From NCBI RefSeq assembly GCF_022340605.1, contig NZ_JAJDNQ010000051.1:1-34503 (forward strand): a DNA stretch of 34,503 bases, written 5' to 3'. Shown here one piece after another: positions 24,892 through 33,597 of the stretch. How positions within the stretch are numbered: position 1 is the stretch's first letter; each line of letters begins with the position of its first letter. This DNA is from Thiohalocapsa sp. (GTDB lineage: Bacteria; Pseudomonadota; Gammaproteobacteria; Chromatiales; Chromatiaceae). Made by a program: the position numbers and the translations under genes. The notes below the pieces were generated by a model that saw only the letters and a program-made list of their open reading frames with translations, did no database searches and was not told where the DNA came from.

Positions 24892-26799
24892 ATGTCCACC
24901 GCCTTCCCGATCCCGCTGATGCGCTACGAGCCGCTGTCGCTCAGCGCCGACGAGCCGGCCCTGACGCCGGAGCAACAGGCCACGCTGGCACGCAACATCG
25001 ACCTGTGCCGGTCCGCGATCGTGTTCTTCACCGCCCTGTCCGCGGCCAAGGGTTGGTCCGGCCACACCGGCGGCGCCTATGACACCGTGCCCGAGGTGGT
25101 GCTGCTCGATGCCCTGTTCCGTGGCGACCCGGACGCCTTCGTGCCGGTCTTCTTCGACGAGGCCGGGCACCGTGTCGCCACCCAGTACCTGTTCGCAGCG
25201 CTGCACGGCCACCTGCCGGCGAAGGCCCTGATGACCTACCGCGAGCCCGGCTCGCGGCTGCCGGGGCACCCGGAGCGCCGCGAAGAGGACGGCATCTTCT
25301 TCAGCAGCGGGCGGCTCGGCCATCTCTGGCCCTACGTCAACGGCATCGCCCTGGCCAACCCCGGCAAGGCGGTGTTCTGCCTGGGCTCCGACGGCTCCCA
25401 GCAGGAGGGCAACGACGCCGAGGCGGCGCGCCACGCCGTGGGCCTGGGGCTCGGCATCAAGCTCCTCATCGACAACAACGATTCCACGTGCAGCGGCGCC
25501 CCGTCCCGTTATCTCAAGCTCGACGTCGCCCGCACGCTCCATGGTCACGGCCTGCCGGTGCTGCGCGGCCCGGGCGAGGATATCGCCAACGCCTTCCAGC
25601 GCCTCTGCGCCGCGGTCAAAACGCCGGGGCCGGTGGCGCTGATCAACGATCGCCCGATGGCACCGGGCATCCCCGAGGTGGAGGGCACGCCGCGGGGCCA
25701 CGACGCCCTGGAGCCGAAGCTCGCGATGCGCTACCTGGAGGCGCGCGGCTACGACGAGGCGGTGCGCATGCTCGCCGACGCGGTGCCGGCGGAGCGGGTC
25801 TACAGCTTCCCGCCCGGGCTGCCGTCCGCGAAGACGCGGCGAACCTTCGGGGCCACCGTCGTGCGCCTGCTCGGCGAGATGTCGGCACAGGAGCGCCGCG
25901 AGCGTGTGCTGTGCATCGACAGCGACTTGGGCGAGTCGTGCGGCCTGGGTCTCATCGAGCAGACCTACCCCGAGGTCTTCCGCATGGGCGGAATCATGGA
26001 GCGCGCCAACTTCTCCGCCGCCGCCGGCTTCGGCCACGCCCCCGGCAGGCAGGGCATCTTCGGCACCTACGCCGCCTTCCTGGAGATGTGCCTGTCGGAG
26101 ATCTTCATGGCCCGGCTGAACCGGGCCAACGTGCTCTGCAACCTGTCCCACGCCGGCGTGGACGATCTGGTGGACAACACCTGCCACTTCGGCCTGAACC
26201 TGCTGTTCGCCGACAACGGGCTGGCGGAGGGCGACACCACCCGACTCTACTACCCCGCCGATGCCGGCCAGATGCGCGCCTGCGTCGAGCGGATTTTCAC
26301 CGGGCCGGGCCTGCGCTTCATCTTCTCCAGCCGCTCGCCGGTGCCGGAGATGCGGAGCGAGGCGGGCACGCCGCTATTCGGCGATGGCTACCGCTTCGAG
26401 CCGGGGCGCGACGACCTGATCCGCGCCGGCAGCGCCGGCTACTTGGTCAGCTTCGGCGAGATGCTCTACCGCTGCCTGAACGTCGTGGATCGGCTGCGCG
26501 CCGAGGGCATCGACCTCGGCCTGGTGAACAAGCCGACGCTCAACGTGCCGGACGAGGCGATGCTGGAGACCGTCGGCCGCGCGCCCTTCGTGCTGGTGGT
26601 GGAGGCCCTCAACCGCAAGACCGGCCTCGGCAGCCGCTACGGCTCCTGGCTCCTGGAGCGCGGCCTGACCCCGGCCTACGGCCATCTCGGCAGCGCGCGC
26701 GCCGGCATCGGCGGCGAGGCCGAGCAGATCCCGCACCAGGGTCTGGACGAGGCCGGCATCGAGGCCCGCGTGCGGGCGCTGCTGGCCGCGGCAGCGTGA
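24892..26799 (+). CDS. transketolase, single-chain
   Basis: 635 residues with all three transketolase domains in one chain. The TPP-binding domain has SGHTGG (56-61), GSDGSQQEGN (165-174) and DNNDS (194-198). The pyrimidine domain has GGIMERANFSAAAGFG (366-381), with the catalytic-type Glu370. The C-terminal domain (about 455-634) includes PADAGQMRACV and NKPTLNVPDE. It moves two-carbon units between sugars and can supply sedoheptulose 7-phosphate. It differs from housekeeping transketolases in several blocks, so it may act on an unusual acceptor. Its C-terminal domain is the closest visible relative of the module fused to the GT61 enzyme at 9474. A GGAG lies about ten bases before the ATG. 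Confidence 0.9.
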   Translation: MSTAFPIPLMRYEPLSLSADEPALTPEQQATLARNIDLCRSAIVFFTALSAAKGWSGHTGGAYDTVPEVVLLDALFRGDPDAFVPVFFDEAGHRVATQYLFAALHGHLPAKALMTYREPGSRLPGHPERREEDGIFFSSGRLGHLWPYVNGIALANPGKAVFCLGSDGSQQEGNDAEAARHAVGLGLGIKLLIDNNDSTCSGAPSRYLKLDVARTLHGHGLPVLRGPGEDIANAFQRLCAAVKTPGPVALINDRPMAPGIPEVEGTPRGHDALEPKLAMRYLEARGYDEAVRMLADAVPAERVYSFPPGLPSAKTRRTFGATVVRLLGEMSAQERRERVLCIDSDLGESCGLGLIEQTYPEVFRMGGIMERANFSAAAGFGHAPGRQGIFGTYAAFLEMCLSEIFMARLNRANVLCNLSHAGVDDLVDNTCHFGLNLLFADNGLAEGDTTRLYYPADAGQMRACVERIFTGPGLRFIFSSRSPVPEMRSEAGTPLFGDGYRFEPGRDDLIRAGSAGYLVSFGEMLYRCLNVVDRLRAEGIDLGLVNKPTLNVPDEAMLETVGRAPFVLVVEALNRKTGLGSRYGSWLLERGLTPAYGHLGSARAGIGGEAEQIPHQGLDEAGIEARVRALLAAAA

Positions 26800-27257
26800 A
26801 GCCGACCCCGGACTTCGCGCTGGCCGACGCCGTGCTCGTCCTGTGCCGGCACGTCGGGCGCGCCCAGCAGGCGGCATTTCGCCGCGCTGCCCCCGGCGAC
26901 GGTGAGCCGAAGCCCGACGGCAGCCTGCGCTCGGCCATCGATGTCGAGAGCGAGCAGGTGCTGCGGGCCGGCCTGGGGGTGATCCTGCCCGAGGCCGGCT
27001 GCCTCGGCTGCGCGGCCCTGGAGCTGAGCTATGTCGCGGCGGGCCACCTGCAGGGCTTCTGGGAGGTCGGGCTCGATGGCTGGGACACCGCGGCCGCGTC
27101 GGTGCTGCTCACCGAGACCGGCTGCCGCATCGCCGAAGGGCGCGGCGCCCCCTACCGGCCGCTCGAATCCGCGGGCATCCTGGCCGGGCATCCCGGCGTC
27201 TTCGAGGCCCTGCTGGACATCGTCGCCGATGCCGGCACGCAGGGTGGCGAGCGATGA
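26796..27257 (+). CDS. inositol-monophosphatase-like protein lacking its catalytic middle
   Basis: 153 residues starting at a GTG inside the transketolase stop (GTGA). The first 66 residues look like the start of an inositol monophosphatase family member (DGSLRSAIDVESEQVLRAGLG). Residues 68 onward match the family's C-terminal half: CAALELSYVAAGHLQGFWE, then GWDTAAAS with the metal-binding-type Asp97. The intervening stretch of about 100 residues, which in this family carries the EE and DPIDGT metal motifs, is missing, and the frame is kept. The usual length is about 260. It is either a decayed gene, a non-catalytic relative or a deletion artefact. It is coupled to transketolase upstream and to the HAD gene downstream (ATGA at 27254). 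Confidence 0.75.
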   Translation: MKPTPDFALADAVLVLCRHVGRAQQAAFRRAAPGDGEPKPDGSLRSAIDVESEQVLRAGLGVILPEAGCLGCAALELSYVAAGHLQGFWEVGLDGWDTAAASVLLTETGCRIAEGRGAPYRPLESAGILAGHPGVFEALLDIVADAGTQGGER

Positions 27258-28144
27258 CGCCCGAGCGCTGGGTCCTCGCGACCGATCTCGACGGCACCTT
27301 CCTCGGCGGCACCGCTGCCGAGCGCGGGCGCTTCTATCGCCTTCTGCAAGACCTCGCAGAGCGGCTCGTGCTGATCTTCGTCACCGGCCGCGAGCTGGAG
27401 AACACGCTGCCGCTGTTCGACCCGCCGGCGGCCGGCGAACCCACCGTGCCGCGGCCGCGCTACATCATCTCGGACATCGGCACGGAGATCCTCGACGGCC
27501 ACACGCTGGCGCCCATCGCGCCGATCCAGGACTGGGTGGCGGCCGCCTGGGGCGGGGCCAACGCGCGCGTGCGCGCCCTGCTCGCGGACGACCCGAACCT
27601 CGTCCCGCAGCCCGTCGAGACCCGCTACCGGGTGTCTTACTACTGCGACCCCGACACGCTGCCGGCCGCCACGGTGAACAAGATCCACGGCGCCGGCTTC
27701 GACTGCCTGCTCTCCCACGGCCGCTACCTGGACGTGCTGCCGCGGGGCGTCTCCAAGGGGCCGGCGCTGCTGCGGCTGCTGGCGCATTGCGGCCTCGCCG
27801 ATCATCGCGTCGTCGTCGCCGGCGACACGCTGAACGACCTGTCGCTGTTCCAGACCGGGCTCGCCGGCGTCGCCGTCGGCAACGCCGAGGCCGGGCTCGT
27901 CGCCGCCGTGCGCGACCTGCCGCATGTCCACCTGAGCTCGCACCCGGGGGTCATGGGCATCCGGGATGGCCTGCACGCCCATGGCCTGTGCAGCCCCGCC
28001 CCGTCCGGCGTCACGGCCGGCGCCCCGTCCGGCGCCGGAGCCGACGACCGCCCGGGGCCCTGTTGCGCCGCCGCGCACCCGGCGGCGCCCTTCGACGAGC
28101 ACGGTGGAGACCGTGACCTCGCCCACCAGCCAACGAGGTGCTGA
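27254..28144 (+). CDS. HAD-superfamily sugar phosphatase (sucrose-phosphatase-like)
   Basis: 296 residues. HAD motifs: nucleophile and acid Asp11 and Asp13 in [11 protein letters not shown], Thr44 in IFVTGRE, Lys168 in GVSKGPAL and the acidic GDTLND (190-195). A C2-type cap lies between motifs II and III, as in sucrose-6-phosphate and mannosyl-3-phosphoglycerate phosphatases. The last 50 residues (from about 247) are low complexity and rich in Ala, Pro and Gly. It would remove a phosphate from a phosphosugar, and could play the GmhB-like step between the kinase and nucleotidyltransferase domains of the trifunctional enzyme; that assignment is inference. It overlaps the preceding gene by ATGA. 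Confidence 0.85.
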   Translation: MTPERWVLATDLDGTFLGGTAAERGRFYRLLQDLAERLVLIFVTGRELENTLPLFDPPAAGEPTVPRPRYIISDIGTEILDGHTLAPIAPIQDWVAAAWGGANARVRALLADDPNLVPQPVETRYRVSYYCDPDTLPAATVNKIHGAGFDCLLSHGRYLDVLPRGVSKGPALLRLLAHCGLADHRVVVAGDTLNDLSLFQTGLAGVAVGNAEAGLVAAVRDLPHVHLSSHPGVMGIRDGLHAHGLCSPAPSGVTAGAPSGAGADDRPGPCCAAAHPAAPFDEHGGDRDLAHQPTRC

Positions 28145-28147
28145 CCG

Positions 28148-28558
28148 ATGCGCATGCATCGCGAAACGCTGATCGTCGATACCCCCGGCAACCGCGCACT
28201 GCTGCCGGTGACCGAACAGGTAGACGCGCTGATCCGGGATTCCGACTTCGGCGACGGCCTCTGCAACCTGCTGCTGCTGCACACCTCCGCCAGCCTGCTG
28301 GTGCAGGAGCGCGACGCGGCCCCCGACGTCGAGCGCTTCTTCGCCGGCCTGGTCCCCGAGGGGGACGACTACCTGCTGGCGGGCGAAGGCCCGGACGACA
28401 TGCCGTCGCACATCCGCTCGGCCCTGACCGCCAGCGTGCTGACGCTGCCCTTCGAGAACGGCGCGCTGGCCCTGTCGCGACTGCAAGACGTGTTCCTGTG
28501 GGAGCATCGCCGCGGGCCGCAGCAGCGCCGCCTCATGCTCACGCTGATTGGAGACTGA
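28148..28558 (+). CDS. yjbQ: YjbQ/UPF0047 family protein
   Basis: 136 residues, the usual family length. Conserved segments are [14 protein letters not shown] (41-54), a central acidic region, [11 protein letters not shown] (79-89) and [16 protein letters not shown] near the end. Some family members show weak thiamine-phosphate synthase activity, but the physiological role is unclear. The gene starts three bases after the HAD gene and eight bases before the epimerase/decarboxylase gene. In this context it may be a passenger of the operon; I see no special link to sugar synthesis. Confidence 0.88.
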   Translation: MRMHRETLIVDTPGNRALLPVTEQVDALIRDSDFGDGLCNLLLLHTSASLLVQERDAAPDVERFFAGLVPEGDDYLLAGEGPDDMPSHIRSALTASVLTLPFENGALALSRLQDVFLWEHRRGPQQRRLMLTLIGD

Positions 28559-28566
28559 CACCGCAC

Positions 28567-29537
<971 letters not shown>

Positions 29538-29541
<4 letters not shown>

Positions 29542-30407
29542 GCCGGACCACCACAAGCACTGCCGCCGAGGTCATCGCCCGCCTGCCGGAGCCGGTGGGC
29601 GCCGCGCTGGAGGCGGCGCTGGAACTGTTTCCCGGTGGCCGAAACGCGCGCATCACGAACCCGGCCAACGAGGGCGCGCTGAACCACGTGCTGCTGATCC
29701 GCACCGAGCAGGCGCAGGCCGTGTTCCGGATGCGCCGCGCCGCGTCCTCGCGGGAGATCTTCGACTACCTGAACGCCATGTACGTGCACACCGGCTTCCC
29801 GGAGCTGGGCGGGCTGTTCCGGCTGCGCAGCATCGGCGAGGAGATCGCGTTCCTCCACCAGGCCCGGGCGCTCGGCCTGCCGGTGCCGGCGCTGCTGGCC
29901 GAGGGCGACGACTGGATGCTGATCGAGCTCATCGAGGGCCGCACCGCTTATGCCGCGGTCAAGGACGGCGATCTCGGTGCCGTCGCCGCCGTCGTGGACA
30001 CGCTGCGCCAGGCCCACGAGCGCGGCGTCATCTACGGCGACCGCTGGGGCGACAACGAAGTCATCGATCCCAGCGGCCGGGTGCGGCCCATCGACTTCGA
30101 CGTCGAATGGACCCTGCGCGAGCACCGGCCCGGCTTTCTGGAGGCGATGGAGATGGGCGTCTACCTGTTCAACGCCCTGCGCCTGACCAGCGAGCGGCCG
30201 GCCCTGCTGGATCTGGCGCGGCGCGACCTGGCGCCGCGCCTGCGCGACCGCGGCTACGATATGCCACGCATGGCCGGGGTCGTCGCGGGCCTTGGGCGCT
30301 TCTACCTGGACCCGGACAAGCCCGGCAACGAGTGGTCGCTGCCGGCGAGCCTGTATCGGGACCTCGCCGCGCCCGTCGCCACCCTGGCCGCCGAGCTCAA
30401 CAGTTGA
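29538..30407 (+). CDS. kinase-fold protein (phosphotransferase-like)
   Basis: 289 residues; ATGA overlap with the UXS-like gene. Residues about 35-190 have kinase-fold marks: VFRMRR with a basic residue in place of the usual ATP-binding Lys, EEIAFLHQA as the alpha-C helix, YGDRWGDN (167-173) as the catalytic loop with Asp168 and Asn173, and IDFD (185-188) as the metal-binding motif. It is related to aminoglycoside phosphotransferase and LPS-kinase-like proteins rather than to protein kinases. It could phosphorylate a sugar or glycolipid. No antibiotic resistance function is implied. Identity below superfamily level is uncertain. Confidence 0.7.
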
Positions 30408-30409
30408 CC

Positions 30410-31222
30410 ATGACCGACACCGCCTCGCTCACCGTCTGCACCTGCAACCTGCGCTTCGCCACCGCGCCGGACGGCGCCGACGCCTGGCCGCGGCGCCGCG
30501 AGCGGCTGCTGGACTGTCTCGCGCACATCGACCCGGACATGTTGGCCACGCAGGAGGCAATGCCGGAGCAGATCGACGCCATCCGCGCACGCTTTCCGCA
30601 CTGGGACGTGGTCGGCCAAGGCCGCTTCGCCGGCGTGCACTCGCCGCGCCCGAGCGAGCCCGCGCCCGGCGAGCACTGTGCAGTGTTCTTCCGCGCGGAC
30701 CGCTTCAGGCTCCTGGACACGCACACCCGCTGGCTGAGCGAGACACCGCACCGGCCCGCGAGCCTGGGGCCCGGCACCGACCTGCCGCGCATCGTCACCC
30801 TGGCCCGACTGGAGCGCCGCGACGGCGGCGGGCGCATCGACCTCTACAACACCCATTTCCACTGGGGCAGCGCCTTCACCGGCTTCGCTGTGGACCTGCT
30901 CGGGCGCTGGATCGGCGCGACGCCGGCGGGCGTGCCGGTGGTGCTCACCGGCGACTTCAACGCCGATACCACAAGCCCGGAGCACGCGGCGCTGACGGCG
31001 CTGCCGCTGACCGGCGCACGGCGGCTGCGGGACGTCTTCGACGAGCGGCCCGGCCGCCAGGGCACGCGCCACGATTTCACCGGCCAGGCGCGGGTCTGCA
31101 TCGACTGGATTCTGGCGTCGTCGGACCTCGCCATCCGGCGCGCCTGGACCGATACCTGGTCGCGCGACGGCCGCTACCCGTCCGACCACTTCCCGGTGGT
31201 GGCCAGCCTCGCCGCGGACTGA
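30410..31222 (+). CDS. endonuclease/exonuclease/phosphatase family hydrolase
   Basis: 270 residues from the ATG two bases after the upstream stop. EEP-fold active-site marks are Asn13 (CTCNLRF), Glu49 (ATQEAMPEQ), the HFHWG strand, LTGDFNADT, IDWILASSD and the terminal SDHFPVV. No signal peptide is seen. The family includes DNA repair nucleases, sphingomyelinases and inositol phosphatases; nothing points to DNA as substrate, and its operon position suggests a phosphoester in the glycan or lipid pathway. It ends with a TGA that also starts the repeated element at 31220. Confidence 0.85.
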   Translation: MTDTASLTVCTCNLRFATAPDGADAWPRRRERLLDCLAHIDPDMLATQEAMPEQIDAIRARFPHWDVVGQGRFAGVHSPRPSEPAPGEHCAVFFRADRFRLLDTHTRWLSETPHRPASLGPGTDLPRIVTLARLERRDGGGRIDLYNTHFHWGSAFTGFAVDLLGRWIGATPAGVPVVLTGDFNADTTSPEHAALTALPLTGARRLRDVFDERPGRQGTRHDFTGQARVCIDWILASSDLAIRRAWTDTWSRDGRYPSDHFPVVASLAAD

Positions 31223-31268
31223 GAGGATGTAAAGGAGACCCGTCGCGACTGCCTATCAAGCGGCTGCC
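31220..31268. repeat. 49-base stop-codon-anchored element, copy B
   Basis: Starts at the TGA of the EEP gene with TGAGAGGATGT, exactly as copy A at 6142. The hairpin arms here are GCGACTGC (31245-31252) and GCGGCTGC (31260-31267) with a 7-base loop. In RNA they pair with one mismatch and two G-U pairs, so the structure is largely kept although three arm bases differ from copy A. Confidence 0.6.
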
Positions 31269-31290
31269 GTAGGGAACGGTTCAAAAACGA

Positions 31291-31319
31291 CTGAAACGTC
31301 ACGGAAGTAGAGTGGATAA
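31291..31319 (+). promoter_or_regulatory. weak sigma-70-like promoter candidate
   Basis: CTGAAA (31291-31296) and GGATAA (31314-31319) are separated by 17 bases in an AT-richer stretch upstream of the GH13 gene. The match to consensus is poor, so this is only a candidate. Confidence 0.15.
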
Positions 31320-31368
31320 GCGAAGAGACCGAGAAAGCATTGCTCGCAACCGCGAAAACGAGCGGATC

Positions 31369-31403
31369 GTAGGTCGGGTTACGCTATCGCTAACCCGACC
31401 TAC
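31369..31403. repeat. REP-like palindrome, copy 1
   Basis: Perfect 13-base arms GTAGGTCGGGTTA (31369-31381) and TAACCCGACCTAC (31391-31403) around a 9-base loop CGCTATCGC. The core matches the kind of REP palindrome common in proteobacterial intergenic regions. It lies 73 bases before the GH13 start. Confidence 0.75.
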
Positions 31404-31476
31404 ACCGAGTACCGCCAAGGATCGGACCAAGACCGATCGCGGAATCTTCACCAGCGCTGAGCCTGCCGTTCCACCG

Positions 31477-33369
31477 ATGAGCGCAGAACAAGTCGTCAAT
31501 CGCACGGACTGGCAGCGGTCCCTGCAATTCGCCGTCAATGCCGAGCATGTCTCGAACCTCGACCCAGCCGTCGGCGGCAGCGTGCGGCTGCGGCTCAAGG
31601 TGTGGAAGGACGCGCCGCTACGGGGCATCGACGTGCGCGCGGTGCTGAGCGGCCACTCGGCGCGCCTGCCGATGCGGCGCACCCGCGAGGGGGCGCGCTT
31701 TGCGTGGTGGGAGGCGGCGCTGCCGATCCCCCACGCCGGCCTGATCCACTGGCACTTTCTTTGCCACACCGACGCCGGCCCGCGCTTCTTCACCCGCGGC
31801 GGCGTGCAGACCATCAACCCCACCGAGGACCGGGACTGGACGCTGCTGCCGGGCTTCGCCGGCGCCGACTGGGTGCACGGCGCCGTCTTCTACCAGATCT
31901 TTCCGGACCGCTTTTGCAAGGGCGATCCGAGCGTGGGCCGCCGCCCCGGCGAGTACCGCTTCGACGGCGGCGAGCCGCGCATCATGGACTGGCTCGCGCC
32001 GCCGCCGAGCTACGCCGAGGGGCGCTGCCTGGATTTCTACAACGGCGACCTCGCCGGCATCGCGCGCAAGCTCGACTACCTGAGCGACCTCGGCGTCGGC
32101 GCGCTCTACTTGACCCCGGTGTTCCGTGCCCGCACCACGCACCGCTACGACTGCATCGACTACTTCCACGTCGACGAGGCCCTGGGCGGCGACGCCGCGC
32201 TCGCGGCGCTCACCGCCGCCGCGCACGCGCGCGGCATGCGGGTGGTGCTGGACGTCTCGCTGAACCACACCGGCTCGGACCACCCCTGGCTCGCCCGCGC
32301 GCGGCGGCAGTCGGACGCGCCCGAGGCCGGCTTCTACTACCCCGACGGCCGCGGCGGCCATGCCTGCTGGTGGGACGTGCCGACGCTGCCGCAGCTCAAC
32401 TACGGCAGCCGGGCGCTGCGGCGCATCATCTGGGAGGGCGACGATGCGCTGGTCCGCCACTGGCTGAAGCCGCCGTGGCAGATCGACGGCTGGCGCTTCG
32501 ACGTCGCCAACATGACCGGCCGCCACGGCCCGGATCAGTTCGGTCACGCCATCTGGCGCGGCGTGCGCCGGGCCGTCAAGGCCGAGCAGCCGGATGCCTA
32601 CATCGTCGGCGAGCACTGGGAAGACGCCGGCGCCTACCTGCGCGGCGATGAGTGGGACGGCGCCATGAACTACTTCGGCTGCGCGAGCCCATTGCGGCGC
32701 TGGCTCGGCGAGCGGGTGCGCTTCGAGGCCGACGGCCCCGACTTCCCGCCCCAGCCGCGCGCGCCGGCGACCGGCCAGGAGCTTGCGGCCATGCTGCGCC
32801 AGACCCTGGACCGGCTGCCGTGCCAGCACGTGGCGCTACAGCTCAACCTGCTCGGCTCCCACGACATCCATCGCCTGCACCACGGCCCGGCCTTCGACTG
32901 GGCGTGCTACCGCGGCGCGGTGATGCTCCAGTTCCTGCTGCCGGGGGCACCGTCCATCTGGTACGGCGACGAGGTGGGCCTCGGCGGCCATGCCGACAGC
33001 GTCGAGGGCTGCCGCTACCCGATGGAATGGCGCGAGGAACGCTGGGACCACGGCTTCCACACCCTGTACCGCACCCTGGCCCGTCTCAAGCGCGACGAGC
33101 CGGTGCTCAACGACGGCACGCACTGTTTCCTGAGCACCGGCACGCGGCACCTGGCGTTCGCCCGCCACGGCCGCGGCCGGGCCTATGTCGCCGTGCTGAA
33201 CAACGCCGCCGAGCCCAGCCGCATCGAGCTGCCGCTGGCGGTGATGGGGCTGTGCGACGCGGCCCGCGAGGTCTTCGACGGCCGCTGCTTCCGGGTGCGC
33301 AACGGCGTCCTGGCGCTGGACCTCGCACCCCGGGAGAACCTGCTGCTCACGATGACCCTGACCGACTGA
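31477..33369 (+). CDS. GH13 alpha-glucan hydrolase (neopullulanase/maltodextrin glucosidase-like)
   Basis: 630 residues from the ATG at 31477. The frame is open to 31312, but that extension runs through the REP-like palindrome and is rejected. An N-terminal beta-sandwich of about 125 residues resembles the CBM34-type domain of neopullulanases and MalZ. The catalytic barrel begins at AVFYQIFPDRF. GH13 regions are visible: DVSLNHTGSDHP, GWRFDVAN with nucleophile Asp342, IVGEHWEDA with acid/base Glu379, and LLGSHDIHR with stabiliser Asp463. It has no signal peptide and should cleave maltodextrins or glycogen-type oligomers in the cytoplasm. It is probably its own transcription unit, flanked by REP-like elements, and need not belong to the sugar operon. 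Confidence 0.92.
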   Translation: MSAEQVVNRTDWQRSLQFAVNAEHVSNLDPAVGGSVRLRLKVWKDAPLRGIDVRAVLSGHSARLPMRRTREGARFAWWEAALPIPHAGLIHWHFLCHTDAGPRFFTRGGVQTINPTEDRDWTLLPGFAGADWVHGAVFYQIFPDRFCKGDPSVGRRPGEYRFDGGEPRIMDWLAPPPSYAEGRCLDFYNGDLAGIARKLDYLSDLGVGALYLTPVFRARTTHRYDCIDYFHVDEALGGDAALAALTAAAHARGMRVVLDVSLNHTGSDHPWLARARRQSDAPEAGFYYPDGRGGHACWWDVPTLPQLNYGSRALRRIIWEGDDALVRHWLKPPWQIDGWRFDVANMTGRHGPDQFGHAIWRGVRRAVKAEQPDAYIVGEHWEDAGAYLRGDEWDGAMNYFGCASPLRRWLGERVRFEADGPDFPPQPRAPATGQELAAMLRQTLDRLPCQHVALQLNLLGSHDIHRLHHGPAFDWACYRGAVMLQFLLPGAPSIWYGDEVGLGGHADSVEGCRYPMEWREERWDHGFHTLYRTLARLKRDEPVLNDGTHCFLSTGTRHLAFARHGRGRAYVAVLNNAAEPSRIELPLAVMGLCDAAREVFDGRCFRVRNGVLALDLAPRENLLLTMTLTD

Positions 33370-33409
33370 ATCTTCGATCTGAATCAATTCGGTTCCCAAG
33401 CAGAGGATC

Positions 33410-33440
33410 GTAGGTCGGGTTAGCGATAGAGTAACCCGAC
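33410..33440. repeat. REP-like palindrome, copy 2
   Basis: GTAGGTCGGGTTA (33410-33422), GCGATAGAG, then TAACCCGAC (33432-33440). Compared with copy 1 the loop is the reverse complement apart from one base, so the two copies are in opposite orientation on either side of the GH13 gene. The last part of the right arm (CCGACCTAC) recurs at 33479-33487 after 38 bases, as if the element were interrupted or joined to another. Confidence 0.6.
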
Positions 33441-33597
33441 AATCAACGGCTTACTCGCGCCCTTGCTGGCGCCCAGCTCCGACCTACGACCTGCCTTGCC
33501 GCCGGTCGCGGCACCACGAGTGGTGCTACCACAAAAGCTGCTACGCCGGATGCTTGCCCGCTCTCTCCGCTTGGGAACGAGGGAAGAACCCCCTGCC

